Source: Bacteroidales bacterium (GTDB lineage: Bacteria; Bacteroidota; Bacteroidia; Bacteroidales; VadinHA17). From it: a stretch of DNA of 64,000 nucleotides. The DNA lies in assembly GCA_016715075.1 (NCBI GenBank), contig JADKBK010000003.1, positions 62,001 through 126,000 on the forward strand. Direction: 5' to 3'. This document shows, piece after piece, positions 8,304 to 16,383 of the stretch (within the stretch, counting starts at the first letter, position 1; every line of letters starts with the position of its first letter). Position numbers and translations under genes: made by a program. Below the pieces are notes generated by a model that saw nothing but the letters and a program-made list of their open reading frames with translations, searched no databases and was not told the DNA's origin.

Positions 8304-8858
8304 ATGAAAGCAGCAAATAAAAACAACTGGATGGTTTGGGCAATTGCAGTTCTGGCTATAATGAATCTGGCAACATTAATAACTATAGTATATCATAAAA
8401 ACAATTCCAGTGATAAGGAGCTTGTTGTAATTCCGGATCAGTCTCAGTCAGAAAGCACCTCGGTTAACTATAGTGGTCGTTATTTCAAAGATGAGCTTAA
8501 CCTTAGTGGTGAACAAATGAAAAGCTTCTCAGAATTCAATCCGGAATTCCGCCGGAATGTGATGGCAATTAACCAGAGTCTTGACATGAAGAGGCATGAA
8601 ATGCTTGTTGAAATGGCTGAAGAAAATTGTGATACGAACAGGCTTAATCTTCTTTCAGATTCAATTGGTTATCTGCATGCCAGGCTTAAAAAACAAACTT
8701 ATCTCTATTACATTGACTTTAAACGAATCTGTAATGAAGAGCAACAGAAAAAACTAGAACAATTGTTCGGTGAAATTTTCAACAGTGATATACAAATGGT
8801 AAAACAGGGAAGAGGAGTCCAGGGTGGCAGACGCTACGGCCGTCAGACTCCCAATTGA
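8304..8858 (+). CDS. Spy/CpxP/ZraP-like periplasmic protein (heavy-metal resistance type)
   Basis: A 184-residue protein with an N-terminal membrane anchor (about residues 9-30, WMVWAIAVLAIMNLATLITI) and a mostly helical periplasmic domain. LNLSGEQMKSFSEF and the later NEEQQKKLEQLF resemble the LTxxQ motifs of Spy/CpxP/ZraP chaperone-like metal sensors. The start is the ATG at 8304; the frame is open further upstream but those codons overlap the anti-sigma gene. As third gene of the ECF operon it may take part in sensing envelope or metal stress. A Gly/Arg-rich tail (GRGVQGGRRYGRQ) follows the helices. Confidence 0.7.
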   Translation: MKAANKNNWMVWAIAVLAIMNLATLITIVYHKNNSSDKELVVIPDQSQSESTSVNYSGRYFKDELNLSGEQMKSFSEFNPEFRRNVMAINQSLDMKRHEMLVEMAEENCDTNRLNLLSDSIGYLHARLKKQTYLYYIDFKRICNEEQQKKLEQLFGEIFNSDIQMVKQGRGVQGGRRYGRQTPN

Positions 8859-8882
8859 TTATTTATTAAACTTTTAATTTTT

Positions 8883-9233
8883 ATGGTTATGAAAACAAAA
8901 CTTATTATTTCACTATTGGCCTTTCTGGCCATAACAACTCTGGCAAGTGGCCAGAATAAGGGAGTAAATTCCAGGGCACAAAGTGGCAGAGGACAGGGAA
9001 CAGCCTTTGTGGATGCCAATAACAACGGTATTTGTGATAATTATGAAAACCGGGCATCAAATGCTACTTCCGGCAGAAGATCCGGAAACTTTGATACTTG
9101 TGGCCAAGGTCAGAGACAGGGACAGGGAAAGGGACAGAGAGGATGTCGCCAGGGCCAGGGTCGTGGAAAAAACTTTGTCGACGCTGATAAAAATGGAGTA
9201 TGCGACAATAAGGTGATACCCAGTGAAAAATAA
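8883..9233 (+). CDS. small secreted Gly/Gln/Arg-rich protein with two D-x-N-x-G-x-C-D motifs
   Basis: A 116-residue protein with a signal peptide (KTKLIISLLAFLAITTLASGQ). It carries two near-identical motifs, FVDANNNGICDN (about residue 40) and FVDADKNGVCDN (about residue 98), which look like calcium-binding loops of the EF-hand/thrombospondin type 3 kind. They are separated by a low-complexity stretch of Gln, Gly and Arg. Two in-frame starts exist (8883 and 8889). It follows the Spy-like gene by 24 bp and may belong to the same ECF-controlled operon. No family is recognised with confidence; a metal-binding role is inferred from the Asp/Asn loops. Confidence 0.65.
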   Translation: MVMKTKLIISLLAFLAITTLASGQNKGVNSRAQSGRGQGTAFVDANNNGICDNYENRASNATSGRRSGNFDTCGQGQRQGQGKGQRGCRQGQGRGKNFVDADKNGVCDNKVIPSEK

Positions 9234-9302
9234 AGGCACTTTCTCTTAAGCCTCAATTCACTCTTAAACAAATTTTCTGTATTTTATTATAATACTAATT
9301 AT

Positions 9303-9332
9303 CAGTTGTTTATATTAATATTTAGACAACTG
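9303..9332. promoter_or_regulatory. inverted repeat between two secreted-protein genes
   Basis: CAGTTGT and ACAACTG face each other across a 16-base AT-rich centre. It is not followed by a T-run, so an operator for the next gene is as likely as a terminator for the previous one. Confidence 0.3.
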
Positions 9333-9378
9333 AATGTGATAACTATATTCAATTATTTACCAATTAAATGAGAAAAAA

Positions 9379-10134
9379 ATGAAAACAATTATTAAAAGTT
9401 TATTGATAGGTGGTTTTTTTGGAACACTACTGATAGGAACAGCAGCATGCGCAAAAAACCAGAAAGAAGCGGAGTTTATAGATTATGCAAATGTTATTGA
9501 CGTTGCCTCTGATGGAACTACAGTAACCATTAAGTCCAACATGGAATCAGTTTTTACTGATAATCTTTCATTTTCCGAGAGTGAATTGGATATTTTACTC
9601 CATATGAAAGAAGAAGAGAAGCTGGCCAGAGATGTATATACTGCCCTTTATGATAAGTGGGGCAGTACGATTTTTTCAAGGATCTCTGAAGCCGAAGATA
9701 ATCACATGAATGCCGTTATTTTACTTCTGCAAAACTATGGGGAAGAGTATACACAGATCGGTGCACCCGGGGAATTTACTAATACAGATTTCCTGGAATT
9801 GTATAAACAGTTGACATTAAAAGGTTCCGAATCTGTTAGTGAAGCCTATAAAATCGGAGCTCTGATAGAGGAAATGGATATTAAAGACCTGACTGAATAC
9901 CTTAGTGAAGTAACTAATGAAAACATAATTATGGTTTTTGAAAATTTACAGAAAGGTTCCCGTAATCACCTAAGGGCATTTAATCGTCAGCTTGTCTCAC
10001 TTGGATTGACTTATGCTCCTGTTTATATAAGCCAGGATGATTATAACCTTATTGTAAACTCACCAAATGAAAAAGGCAACCAGTATCAAATGAACAGAAA
10101 TGGGTGCAAGGGTAACAAAAACGGCCGGAATTAA
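9379..10134 (+). CDS. DUF2202 ferritin-like lipoprotein
   Basis: A 251-residue protein with a lipoprotein-type signal (IGTAACAKN, Cys near residue 24). Residues 65-215 match my recollection of DUF2202: LLHMKEEEKLARDVYTALYDKW, then the E-x2-H pair in SEAEDNHMNAV, and a C-terminal RNHLRAFNRQL helix. This arrangement of Glu and His on four helices suggests a ferritin-like di-metal site. Biochemical function is not established for the family. A strong terminator follows directly, so it is transcribed alone or as the last gene of its unit. Confidence 0.78.
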   Translation: MKTIIKSLLIGGFFGTLLIGTAACAKNQKEAEFIDYANVIDVASDGTTVTIKSNMESVFTDNLSFSESELDILLHMKEEEKLARDVYTALYDKWGSTIFSRISEAEDNHMNAVILLLQNYGEEYTQIGAPGEFTNTDFLELYKQLTLKGSESVSEAYKIGALIEEMDIKDLTEYLSEVTNENIIMVFENLQKGSRNHLRAFNRQLVSLGLTYAPVYISQDDYNLIVNSPNEKGNQYQMNRNGCKGNKNGRN

Positions 10135-10140
10135 GCACAA

Positions 10141-10180
10141 AAAAGGATTATGACTGATCTGATACAGTCATAATCCTTTT
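10141..10180 (+). terminator. rho-independent terminator after the DUF2202 gene
   Basis: A perfect 16-bp stem (10141-10156 with 10165-10180) encloses an 8-base loop and ends in TTTT. AAAA on the opposite side allows bidirectional use. Confidence 0.85.
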
Positions 10181-10305
10181 ATTCATCTGTTCTTCATGTC
10201 AGAACTTTATTTTTGAGTTCATTCTGTACTAATTCCACAGAAAAATTTTATCTGCCAGTTTATAATGAAGTACTTAAGGTGGATTGTAATTAAACAAATT
10301 ATTAT

Positions 10306-11235
10306 ATGCAACGGTCACTGATATTTTCCGGAATAAACTTGTTCTGCATAATGATGCTGATATTTCCTCTGGATGCATATTCACAAACTGATCCCGCAGA
10401 CTCTTTAAAAATAGCGGATACATTGAAACTTGCTCCTGAAGGATCACGTCATTCATTATATACAGGTATCGGATATGGAAGCAATATGTTTTTTTTGGGA
10501 TCCACTCTATCCCACAACCAGCCATTTGGATATACTGCCATAAGCTATGGTTTCAACAATGAGTTTTATGCCACTGTTTCTGCGATTCACCTTGCGGATA
10601 TTGATCCGTTTATGGCTTTTTATACAGGATCACTAAATTATAATCATGCCTTTAATTCATGGTTTGATATCTCATCCGGAATTTACAGGTACCAGGCACC
10701 GGCAGCTTTGGCTGATACACTGCTGAGTAATTTAACGTATGGAGATTTGACTTTGGGCATTGACTGGAGACTGCTTTATTCAAAAATTTCAGCCGGAGTG
10801 TTATTATCGTCTGAAAATCAAACCTATTTTCAGCTGAGGAACTCAAGATACTTCCAGACACCAGAGTTTACCAAAAAGAAATTCTTCATTTCATTTGATC
10901 CCTATGTAAACTTGCTGATCGGGTCTCGATATACAATGAAAACCACTACTGAAACCTATTCATCAAGCTCTCCATCTGGTAACACAATGGGATCGAATAA
11001 TCAAAATTCTGCTACCACAGCCGATCCCGCTGGTACAATTACCACGACAAGTACGACTCTATCCCGGGATTTTGGAATGATGGAGATCGATTTCGGCCTT
11101 CCTGTTACATTCAACTCCGACCGGATATCCATAGAAGCAGAGGCAAGCTATGTGTTACCATTACACAATGATTCTTACCTACCCGGACCAAAAGGATTTG
11201 TTTTCATAATAAGTGGTTTTATAAGGATCTTTTGA
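10306..11235 (+). CDS. putative outer-membrane beta-barrel protein
   Basis: A 309-residue protein with a signal peptide ending near AYSQ (residue 26). The remainder alternates polar and hydrophobic residues in short strands (for example SLYTGIGYGSNMFFLG, TAISYGFNNEFYATVS), and the chain ends in an aromatic residue (IRIF), both typical of outer-membrane barrels. A Ser/Thr/Asn-rich loop near residues 215-250 could be an extracellular loop. I do not recognise the family. It is a monocistronic gene, separated from its neighbours by a terminator upstream and a 225-bp AT-rich gap downstream in which I see no gene. Confidence 0.6.
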   Translation: MQRSLIFSGINLFCIMMLIFPLDAYSQTDPADSLKIADTLKLAPEGSRHSLYTGIGYGSNMFFLGSTLSHNQPFGYTAISYGFNNEFYATVSAIHLADIDPFMAFYTGSLNYNHAFNSWFDISSGIYRYQAPAALADTLLSNLTYGDLTLGIDWRLLYSKISAGVLLSSENQTYFQLRNSRYFQTPEFTKKKFFISFDPYVNLLIGSRYTMKTTTETYSSSSPSGNTMGSNNQNSATTADPAGTITTTSTTLSRDFGMMEIDFGLPVTFNSDRISIEAEASYVLPLHNDSYLPGPKGFVFIISGFIRIF

Positions 11236-11460
11236 ATTTCCAAAACAACAAGTGAGAATCCGGTAAAAAAATTCAAAAACCAATTTTTAGAGTTTTCAAT
11301 ATGTGAAAACTGATTACACTACTGTGTGTTTTTTTAATCCTGACTATAAAAAAAAGTTGAAAATAAAAATAATCATCAGGTTTTGTCAAAAATTCATTAA
11401 ATATTCATCTTCAGGAGATTACATTTGACTTATTAAACATTTATCACTAAATAAATAATT

Positions 11461-11979
11461 ATGAAAAGGACAATTTTATTAAATGCTTTAGCACTGATGA
11501 TCAGTGCCGGCATAACAGCCCAGAGTACACTTCAGACTCATGATCAGTTACAGGTCAAGGATCAGACACACCTGCAAACACCAACTGTAACTCAAACCCA
11601 GATTCAGGATCAGACACAACTGCAAACACCAACACAGACTCAAACCCAGATTCAGGATCAGACACAACTGCAGACTCCTTTACAGACTCGTGATCAAACT
11701 CGGGTGAATACCAAAACACAGAGTCAACTTCAATGGCAGAAAAGAGATCAGTTACGCACACATGATCAGACGGGTACATCTGATCAGCTGAAAAAGAGGG
11801 ATCGGACTCGTCTGCAGGATCCTGCACAAACAATGTCGAAGTCAGGAACCCGTACAAATACTCATGCTCAGAGCAATATTCAGGCCCGAAGAACACCAGC
11901 TACCAATGCTGCGGCAAGGACTAACGTAATGAACCGTAACATGAAAATCTCGTCAGCATCTTTTGCCCACCGCAGATAG
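11461..11979 (+). CDS. secreted Gln/Thr-rich repeat protein
   Basis: A 172-residue protein with a signal peptide (KRTILLNALALMISAGITAQ). Residues 25-90 consist of repeats on the theme T-Q-x-Q-x-Q, with a 16-residue unit TQTQIQDQTQLQTPTQ. The C-terminal half becomes Arg/Lys/Ser-rich. There are no cysteines and no recognisable domain. A low-complexity surface or matrix protein is one possibility. The composition (Gln/Thr/Asp) is unlike its neighbours. An antisense 113-codon frame exists across it but looks like a shadow of the repeats. Confidence 0.55.
   Translation: MKRTILLNALALMISAGITAQSTLQTHDQLQVKDQTHLQTPTVTQTQIQDQTQLQTPTQTQTQIQDQTQLQTPLQTRDQTRVNTKTQSQLQWQKRDQLRTHDQTGTSDQLKKRDRTRLQDPAQTMSKSGTRTNTHAQSNIQARRTPATNAAARTNVMNRNMKISSASFAHRR
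11560..11690 (+). repeat. 48-bp tandem repeat inside the Gln/Thr-rich gene
   Basis: CTCAAACCCAGATTCAG recurs at 11591 and 11639, giving a 48-bp (16-codon) period. A diverged third unit precedes them. The period is a multiple of three, so copy-number change would keep the frame. Confidence 0.8.
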
Positions 11980-12011
11980 AAAAAATAGAATTCATATAAG
12001 GGTATATGCAT

Positions 12012-12042
12012 AAGCCCTGTAAATGATAAGTTTACAGGGCTT
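12012..12042 (+). terminator. rho-independent terminator after the repeat-protein gene
   Basis: AAGCCCTGTAAA pairs perfectly with TTTACAGGGCTT across a 7-base loop, followed by TTCTG. The stop codon of the gene lies 33 bp upstream. Confidence 0.8.
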
Positions 12043-12230
12043 TTCTGTCTGTTCTGATTAATCATTTATACAATTCCATAAGCTGCAGTATAGAAAATAA
12101 AGCTCTGAAAACCAAAATTAAAGAGATCTTAAAAATATACCTGGAAGCTTGCGAAATTCTATTATTAAGTCCTTCATGAATTCTGTCATTAAAATACCTG
12201 AATTCTTTACAAATTATGTTTAAATTTGAG

Positions 12231-12238
12231 TTATTACC
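12231..12238 (+). promoter_or_regulatory. -7 promoter box for the SQR-like gene
   Basis: TAAATTTG fits TAnnTTTG and ends 32 bp before the ATG at 12271. No clear -33 element is visible. Confidence 0.45.
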
Positions 12239-12270
12239 TTATTTTTAGTAAACATTAACCTTATTTAGTT

Positions 12271-13728
12271 ATGGCAAAAATTGTCGTTTTGGGAGCTGGT
12301 ATATCAGGCCATACTGCTGCTGCTCATATACGCAGAAAACTGGGTCGCAAACATGAGGTTGTTGTAGTCAGTCCATCAGAATACTACCAGTGGATCCCGT
12401 CAAACATCTGGGTGGGAGTTGGAAGAATGACTCCGGACCAGGTGCGTTTCAAACTTAAACCACTTTATGAACGATGGGGCATCCGGTTTGAACAGGCACG
12501 AGCCACTTCAATTCATCCTGAGGGAGGAGATTTCAGCAACAAACCTTATTTATCAATAGAGTATACAAACTCATCAAACAGAGGAGAAACTGCAAACATC
12601 GATTATGACTATCTGATAAATGCTACTGGTCCCAAACTCAACTTTGAAGCTATTGAAGGGCTCGGCCCTGCTGCATTTACGCATTCTGTGTGCTCCTGCG
12701 ACCATGCTTCACAAACTTGGGAAGCATTGAAGGTTTGTATCACCCGTATGGAGAATGGTGAGAGTTTGAAATTTCTTATCGGAACAGGTCATCCGGGTGC
12801 CACATGCCAGGGAGCTGCTTTTGAATATGCCCTTAACCTTGCCAATGAGATTAAATCCAAAGGATTAATGCATAAGGCAGAATTGATATGGATAACGAAT
12901 GAATATGAGATAGGGGACTTTGGTATGGGTGGCGCCTTTATAAAAAGGGGTGGGTATATTACATCAACAAAAGTCTTTGCAGAGTCGATCCTGGCAGAAT
13001 ACAATATACGCTGGATCAAACGTGCCGGCGTTACCATGGTTGAAAAAGGTCTTGTCCATTATGAAACACTTGATGGCGAGAAGCATACTCAGGATTTCGA
13101 TTTTGCAATGCTTATACCTTCATTTGCAGGTGTTGGAATGAAAGCTTACAATAAAAGCGGAGAGGATATTTCTGCCATTCTTTTTGCTCCGAGCGGCTTT
13201 ATGAAAGTTGACGCTGATTACTCGGCAAAACCATTCGAGGAGTGGAGTATTAACGACTGGCCATCAGTATACCAGAACCCTGTATTCAAAAACATTTTTG
13301 CAACAGGAATTGCTTTTGCTCCTCCGCATCAGATTTCTAAGCCAATGAAGAGTCCGAACGGAACACTTATAACTCCTGCACCACCCAGAACAGGAATGCC
13401 ATCAGGAGTTACAGGTAAGATTGTGGCATTAAACATTGTTGATCTGGTAAATAATGGGCAAACTAATTTCAGGCACAAAGCCTCTATGGGCAAAATGGGT
13501 GCAGCATGCATCGTCTCAGCCGGCTTCGGGCTTTTCAGTGGTCAGGCTGCAACTATGACAGTATTTCCTATAGTGCCGGACTGGGAGAAATATCCACAAT
13601 GGGGACGCGATCTGAGTTATACTGTTGGTGAAATAGGATTGGCCGGACATTGGATTAAGTTACTTCTTCACTACCTCTTCCTGCATAAAGCCAAAGGATA
13701 TCCTTTCTGGTGGCTATTACCTGAATGA
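12271..13728 (+). CDS. sulfide:quinone oxidoreductase-like flavoprotein
   Basis: A 485-residue FAD protein. AKIVVLGAGISGHTAAAHIRR is the N-terminal FAD motif, and YYQWIPSNIWVGVG and FATGIAFAPPHQ fit the SQR branch of the family. Cysteines in SVCSCDHAS (about residue 145) and PGATCQGAA (about residue 178) are candidates for the redox pair that attacks sulfide. The C-terminus (WIKLLLHYLFLHKAKGYPFWWLLPE) is amphipathic and aromatic, as expected of the membrane/quinone-binding end. It would oxidise sulfide to polysulfide and reduce quinone at the inner membrane. A 52-codon gene follows 29 bp downstream. Exact SQR type is not assigned. Confidence 0.78.
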   Translation: MAKIVVLGAGISGHTAAAHIRRKLGRKHEVVVVSPSEYYQWIPSNIWVGVGRMTPDQVRFKLKPLYERWGIRFEQARATSIHPEGGDFSNKPYLSIEYTNSSNRGETANIDYDYLINATGPKLNFEAIEGLGPAAFTHSVCSCDHASQTWEALKVCITRMENGESLKFLIGTGHPGATCQGAAFEYALNLANEIKSKGLMHKAELIWITNEYEIGDFGMGGAFIKRGGYITSTKVFAESILAEYNIRWIKRAGVTMVEKGLVHYETLDGEKHTQDFDFAMLIPSFAGVGMKAYNKSGEDISAILFAPSGFMKVDADYSAKPFEEWSINDWPSVYQNPVFKNIFATGIAFAPPHQISKPMKSPNGTLITPAPPRTGMPSGVTGKIVALNIVDLVNNGQTNFRHKASMGKMGAACIVSAGFGLFSGQAATMTVFPIVPDWEKYPQWGRDLSYTVGEIGLAGHWIKLLLHYLFLHKAKGYPFWWLLPE

Positions 13729-13757
13729 GAAACCAAATGATTAAAAATTAAACTAAA

Positions 13758-13916
13758 ATGACAAAAAATATTGTAAGGGGTTATTATGAGGAATCCTACC
13801 CTCCTCTTCCCACTAAAGCCACAAAATACTGGCGTAAAAGCATTCTGAAACAGATCATAATGTTTTTTATACTGAATCTGAGAATAATGAGAATTATTGT
13901 CGGAGGGCATTCATAA
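13758..13916 (+). CDS. 52-aa small protein downstream of the SQR-like gene
   Basis: ATG at 13758 opens a 52-codon frame with TAA at 13914-13916. The start MTKNIVRGYYEESYPPLPTK is polar with a Tyr/Pro-rich patch. The second half (ILKQIIMFFILNLRIMRII) is a single hydrophobic, basic helix that could sit on or in the membrane. It lies 29 bp after the SQR-like gene in the same direction and is probably co-transcribed, suggesting a partner or anchor. I do not recognise a family, and the call rests on position and composition. Confidence 0.5.
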   Translation: MTKNIVRGYYEESYPPLPTKATKYWRKSILKQIIMFFILNLRIMRIIVGGHS

Positions 13917-14006
13917 CATTCATTGGACACTAAAAAAATTGAGCTATCTCAATTAAAAAACAGTATTCATTCTGACTGACTAGATGATTGATTATCTACT
14001 TATCCT

Positions 14007-14014
14007 TAATTTTG
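14007..14014 (+). promoter_or_regulatory. -7 promoter box for the OsmC gene
   Basis: TAATTTTG matches TAnnTTTG, 19 bp before the ATG; TTG at 13988-13990 is a possible -33 partner. Confidence 0.45.
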
Positions 14015-14033
14015 CACACTATTAAAATTTATT

Positions 14034-14459
14034 ATGGCAAAAAAAGAGACAGTAACTACCACGTGGCTTAATAATATGGCTTTTGAATCAGAAATAGACG
14101 GCCACAAAATTATGATTGATGCTGATCCTGCCGTTGGAGGAGAGAACAAAGGCCCAAAACCGAAGCTTTTTATGCTCTCAGCATTAGGAGGGTGTACAGC
14201 GATGGATGTAATTTCAATCCTGAAAAAAATGCATGTAGAGATTGGTAAATTCAATGTAATCGTTGAAGGAGACCTGACTGAAGAATTCCCAAAACACTTC
14301 TATAAAATGCATGTCATCTATGAATTTACCGGGAAGAACCTGCCAATGGATAAACTTCAGAAAGCGGTTAATCTTTCTGAAGAAAAGTACTGTGGTGTAA
14401 GTGCTGTTTATAAGAAAGTTATTGAAATGACCTCAGAGATTAAAATAATTGAAGGGTAA
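14034..14459 (+). CDS. OsmC/Ohr-family protein
   Basis: A 141-residue OsmC-like protein. The family's two conserved cysteines are seen in ALGGCTAMDVISILKK (about residue 52) and LSEEKYCGVSAV (about residue 122). OsmC/Ohr enzymes form homodimers that reduce organic hydroperoxides with these cysteines; some members act on other sulfur compounds. It is intact and of typical length. It is followed 6 bp later by the DUF1847 gene, which suggests a two-gene operon. Confidence 0.88.
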   Translation: MAKKETVTTTWLNNMAFESEIDGHKIMIDADPAVGGENKGPKPKLFMLSALGGCTAMDVISILKKMHVEIGKFNVIVEGDLTEEFPKHFYKMHVIYEFTGKNLPMDKLQKAVNLSEEKYCGVSAVYKKVIEMTSEIKIIEG

Positions 14460-14465
14460 AAATTT

Positions 14466-14960
14466 ATGGAAACAAATAATTACAGCACTTTATATAACGA
14501 TACGGATAAGCAAATTTTAAAACAGGCAGAAGATTCATTAGATCCGAAACTTGACAGGGTAGATGAGATTATCAGGTATGCAAAGGAAGCAGAAATAAAT
14601 AAAATTGGAATTGCAAACTGTACAACCTTCAACAAAGAGGCAAATCAATTGGAAGTGACCTTATCCGATGCAGGCTTTCAGGTTGAAAAAGTTCATTGTA
14701 AATACGGAAGAGTACCATTTAATGACCTCATTCCCGGCTATACTGGCATTTCCTGCAATCCTGCGGGTCAGGCACAATATCTTGAAGACAAAGGAACTGA
14801 ATTGAATATAATGATGGGCTTATGTCTGGGTCATGATATGATTTTTAACGCCAGGTCTAAAGCACCTGTTACTCCTCTGCTGGTAAAAGACAGAAAATTA
14901 AAACACAATACTCTCCGGTTATTTAAAGATTCAGATACATTTTCTCAAAACAATGAGTAA
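14466..14960 (+). CDS. DUF1847 metal-binding-type protein
   Basis: A 164-residue protein that matches my recollection of DUF1847: KIGIANCTTF, VEKVHCKYGRV, ISCNPAGQA and a C-terminal GLCLGHDMIFNARSKAPVT. Four conserved cysteines (about residues 58, 79, 97 and 119) suggest metal or cluster binding; the activity is not known. The first 30 residues are acidic and variable. It is coupled to OsmC upstream. DUF1847 genes are frequent in anaerobes, often near sulfur or redox genes. Confidence 0.78.
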   Translation: METNNYSTLYNDTDKQILKQAEDSLDPKLDRVDEIIRYAKEAEINKIGIANCTTFNKEANQLEVTLSDAGFQVEKVHCKYGRVPFNDLIPGYTGISCNPAGQAQYLEDKGTELNIMMGLCLGHDMIFNARSKAPVTPLLVKDRKLKHNTLRLFKDSDTFSQNNE

Positions 14961-15405
14961 TATGCAAATAAGGTTTGTTTGTGTCCTTTAATTCTTTTTG
15001 CCACCATTAAATCAGTTCCAATCCATTTCTGCACAAGTCCTGCCTGATTTCATTAGAGAAATTAAGGATACCCTTTTAATTAAGTACCTGAAAGCATTAA
15101 TATCGATAAAACCTGCTTCAGCAGAATTAATAAACATACCTGAATACTGATAGATTTTATCGCCAAAGGTCATTGGTAACTCTAAATTGCTGTGAGCTTT
15201 TATAATACGGACATTCTGCTCATAAAATGGACTGGCAATTTGAATTTTGACCAAACCACTCGTTAAATAAGCCATATTAATCGAGAAGTATCCTGTCTGA
15301 GCAATGAGTCACCTTTGGGAAAATAAAAAGCTGACACGATCTCTGGCCCCTTTTCTGGCTCCAAATAAGATTTACAAAGAAAATTAAGTGTATTTGTAAA
15401 ATAAA
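14961..15405. other. intergenic stretch with one doubtful minus-strand frame
   Basis: About 450 bp lie between the DUF1847 gene and the DUF134 promoter. The minus strand has an 87-codon frame at 15012-15275 (starting MAYLTSGLVKIQ) without a recognisable domain or ribosome-binding site. The plus strand of the same interval also reads a plausible short peptide without a start. I cannot decide whether either is real; a decayed gene is possible. Confidence 0.3.
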
Positions 15406-15437
15406 TTTGCATTATGAGCATATGTTCATTATCTTTA
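15406..15437 (+). promoter_or_regulatory. promoter with embedded palindrome upstream of DUF134 regulator (copy 1)
   Basis: TTTG at 15406-15409 and TATCTTTA at 15430-15437 are spaced like Bacteroidota -33/-7 boxes. Between them lies the palindrome TGAGC-ATAT-GTTCA at 15415-15428. The block from ATTATGA to TATCTTTA is nearly identical to the one upstream of the second DUF134 gene (29090-29120), which makes an operator for a DUF134-type regulator likely. Confidence 0.6.
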
Positions 15438-15460
15438 TAGCGAACTATTGCTTATAATAA

Positions 15461-16045
15461 ATGTCACCTCGTCCAGTAAGATCCAGAAAAATCAGTAATC
15501 CCCCGATAATATCAGGTTTTAAACCATATGGAAACAGGAAGACCATCGGGGACACAGGCACTGTATTTCTTCATATTGAAGAATATGAAGCAATACGTTT
15601 GTGCGATTACAACATGCTTAATCACTACCAGGCATCAGAAGCAATGGACATATCCAGGCCAACACTCACCCGCATATATGCCCGTGCGAGACAAAAAATT
15701 GCAGAAGCACTTGTCCTGGGCAAACAGATTATAATCGAAGGGGGCAAGATTTATTTTGACAGCGACTGGTTCTTATGCTCATCATGTGGTTGTTATTTCA
15801 ACAATCCTGAGAAACGGGAAGAAATAAAAGAATGCCCATTGTGCAAAAGCACAAATATTTCAAATTATGATCCTGAACATGATATACCTGAAGAATCAAT
15901 GTTAAGGTGCAATGACTTGTGCATTTGCACAAATTGTGGCTATGAACAGCCTCATCTTTTTGGTTGTCCTTGCAAAGAAGAAATTTGTCCTAAGTGCCAT
16001 CACAATATGATCAGAAAAGGGACTCTCAATATTAGAAATTTATAA
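15461..16045 (+). CDS. DUF134-family DNA-binding regulator with Cys-rich tail
   Basis: A 194-residue protein. The N-terminal 95 residues are a DUF134 (COG1342) helix-turn-helix domain: RSRKISNPPIISGFKPYG, the acidic IEEYEAIRL, and SRPTLTRIYARARQKIAEAL as recognition helix. The C-terminal half contains several CxxC pairs (CSSCGC, CPLC, CICTNC, CKEEICPKC), which could bind zinc or iron-sulfur clusters and sense metal or redox state. It is the first gene of the long cluster up to 25.3 kb and carries a palindrome in its own promoter, suggesting autoregulation. Confidence 0.8.
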   Translation: MSPRPVRSRKISNPPIISGFKPYGNRKTIGDTGTVFLHIEEYEAIRLCDYNMLNHYQASEAMDISRPTLTRIYARARQKIAEALVLGKQIIIEGGKIYFDSDWFLCSSCGCYFNNPEKREEIKECPLCKSTNISNYDPEHDIPEESMLRCNDLCICTNCGYEQPHLFGCPCKEEICPKCHHNMIRKGTLNIRNL

Positions 16046-16054
16046 AAAGAAAAT

Positions 16055-16372
16055 ATGAAAGTAGCAATTACCAGTTCAGGAAACAGTCTGGAGAGTAAAA
16101 TGGATCAACGCTTTGGCCGATGCGGATTCTTTACTATATATGATACTGAAACCAAAGGGATGGAATTCATCCCTAATCCGAACAAAGAAGTTCAGGAAGG
16201 TGCAGGCCCTGCATCAGTGCAACTCGTTGCATCGCGGAATGTCCAAAAAATAATATCCGGGGAGTTCGGGATAAAAATTAAATCACTGCTTGACAGTCTT
16301 AAAATCCAGATGATAGTATTTAAGGAACCTGAAAAAACTATCGGCGACATTATTAATATGTTAAACAAATAA
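16055..16372 (+). CDS. NifX/NifB-type dinitrogenase cofactor-domain protein (ORP-like)
   Basis: A 105-residue single-domain protein of the NifX/MTH1175 fold: MKVAITSSGNSLESKMDQRFGRCGFFTIYD, then GAGPASVQLVASRNVQKIISGEFG. The fold binds Fe-Mo cofactor precursors in nitrogen fixers and a Mo-Cu-S cluster in the Desulfovibrio orange protein. Here there are no nitrogenase genes, so a role in metal-cluster carriage tied to the MinD ATPases downstream is more likely. One Cys (GRCGF) is present. It starts 9 bp after the DUF134 gene. Confidence 0.82.
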   Translation: MKVAITSSGNSLESKMDQRFGRCGFFTIYDTETKGMEFIPNPNKEVQEGAGPASVQLVASRNVQKIISGEFGIKIKSLLDSLKIQMIVFKEPEKTIGDIINMLNK

Positions 16373-16383
16373 TTCAAAAGGTC

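Noticed and set aside
11555..11896. Antisense 113-codon acidic frame
   Set aside because: It mirrors the Gln/Thr repeat gene in codon pattern and has no signal, domain or start context.
15012..15275. 87-codon minus-strand gene
   Set aside because: Not rejected outright but not called: no domain, no ribosome site, and the opposite strand looks equally coding-like.
16055..16372. Nitrogen fixation gene cluster
   Set aside because: NifX-like domains occur here without nifHDK, nifE or nifN; the context fits ORP-like loci better.
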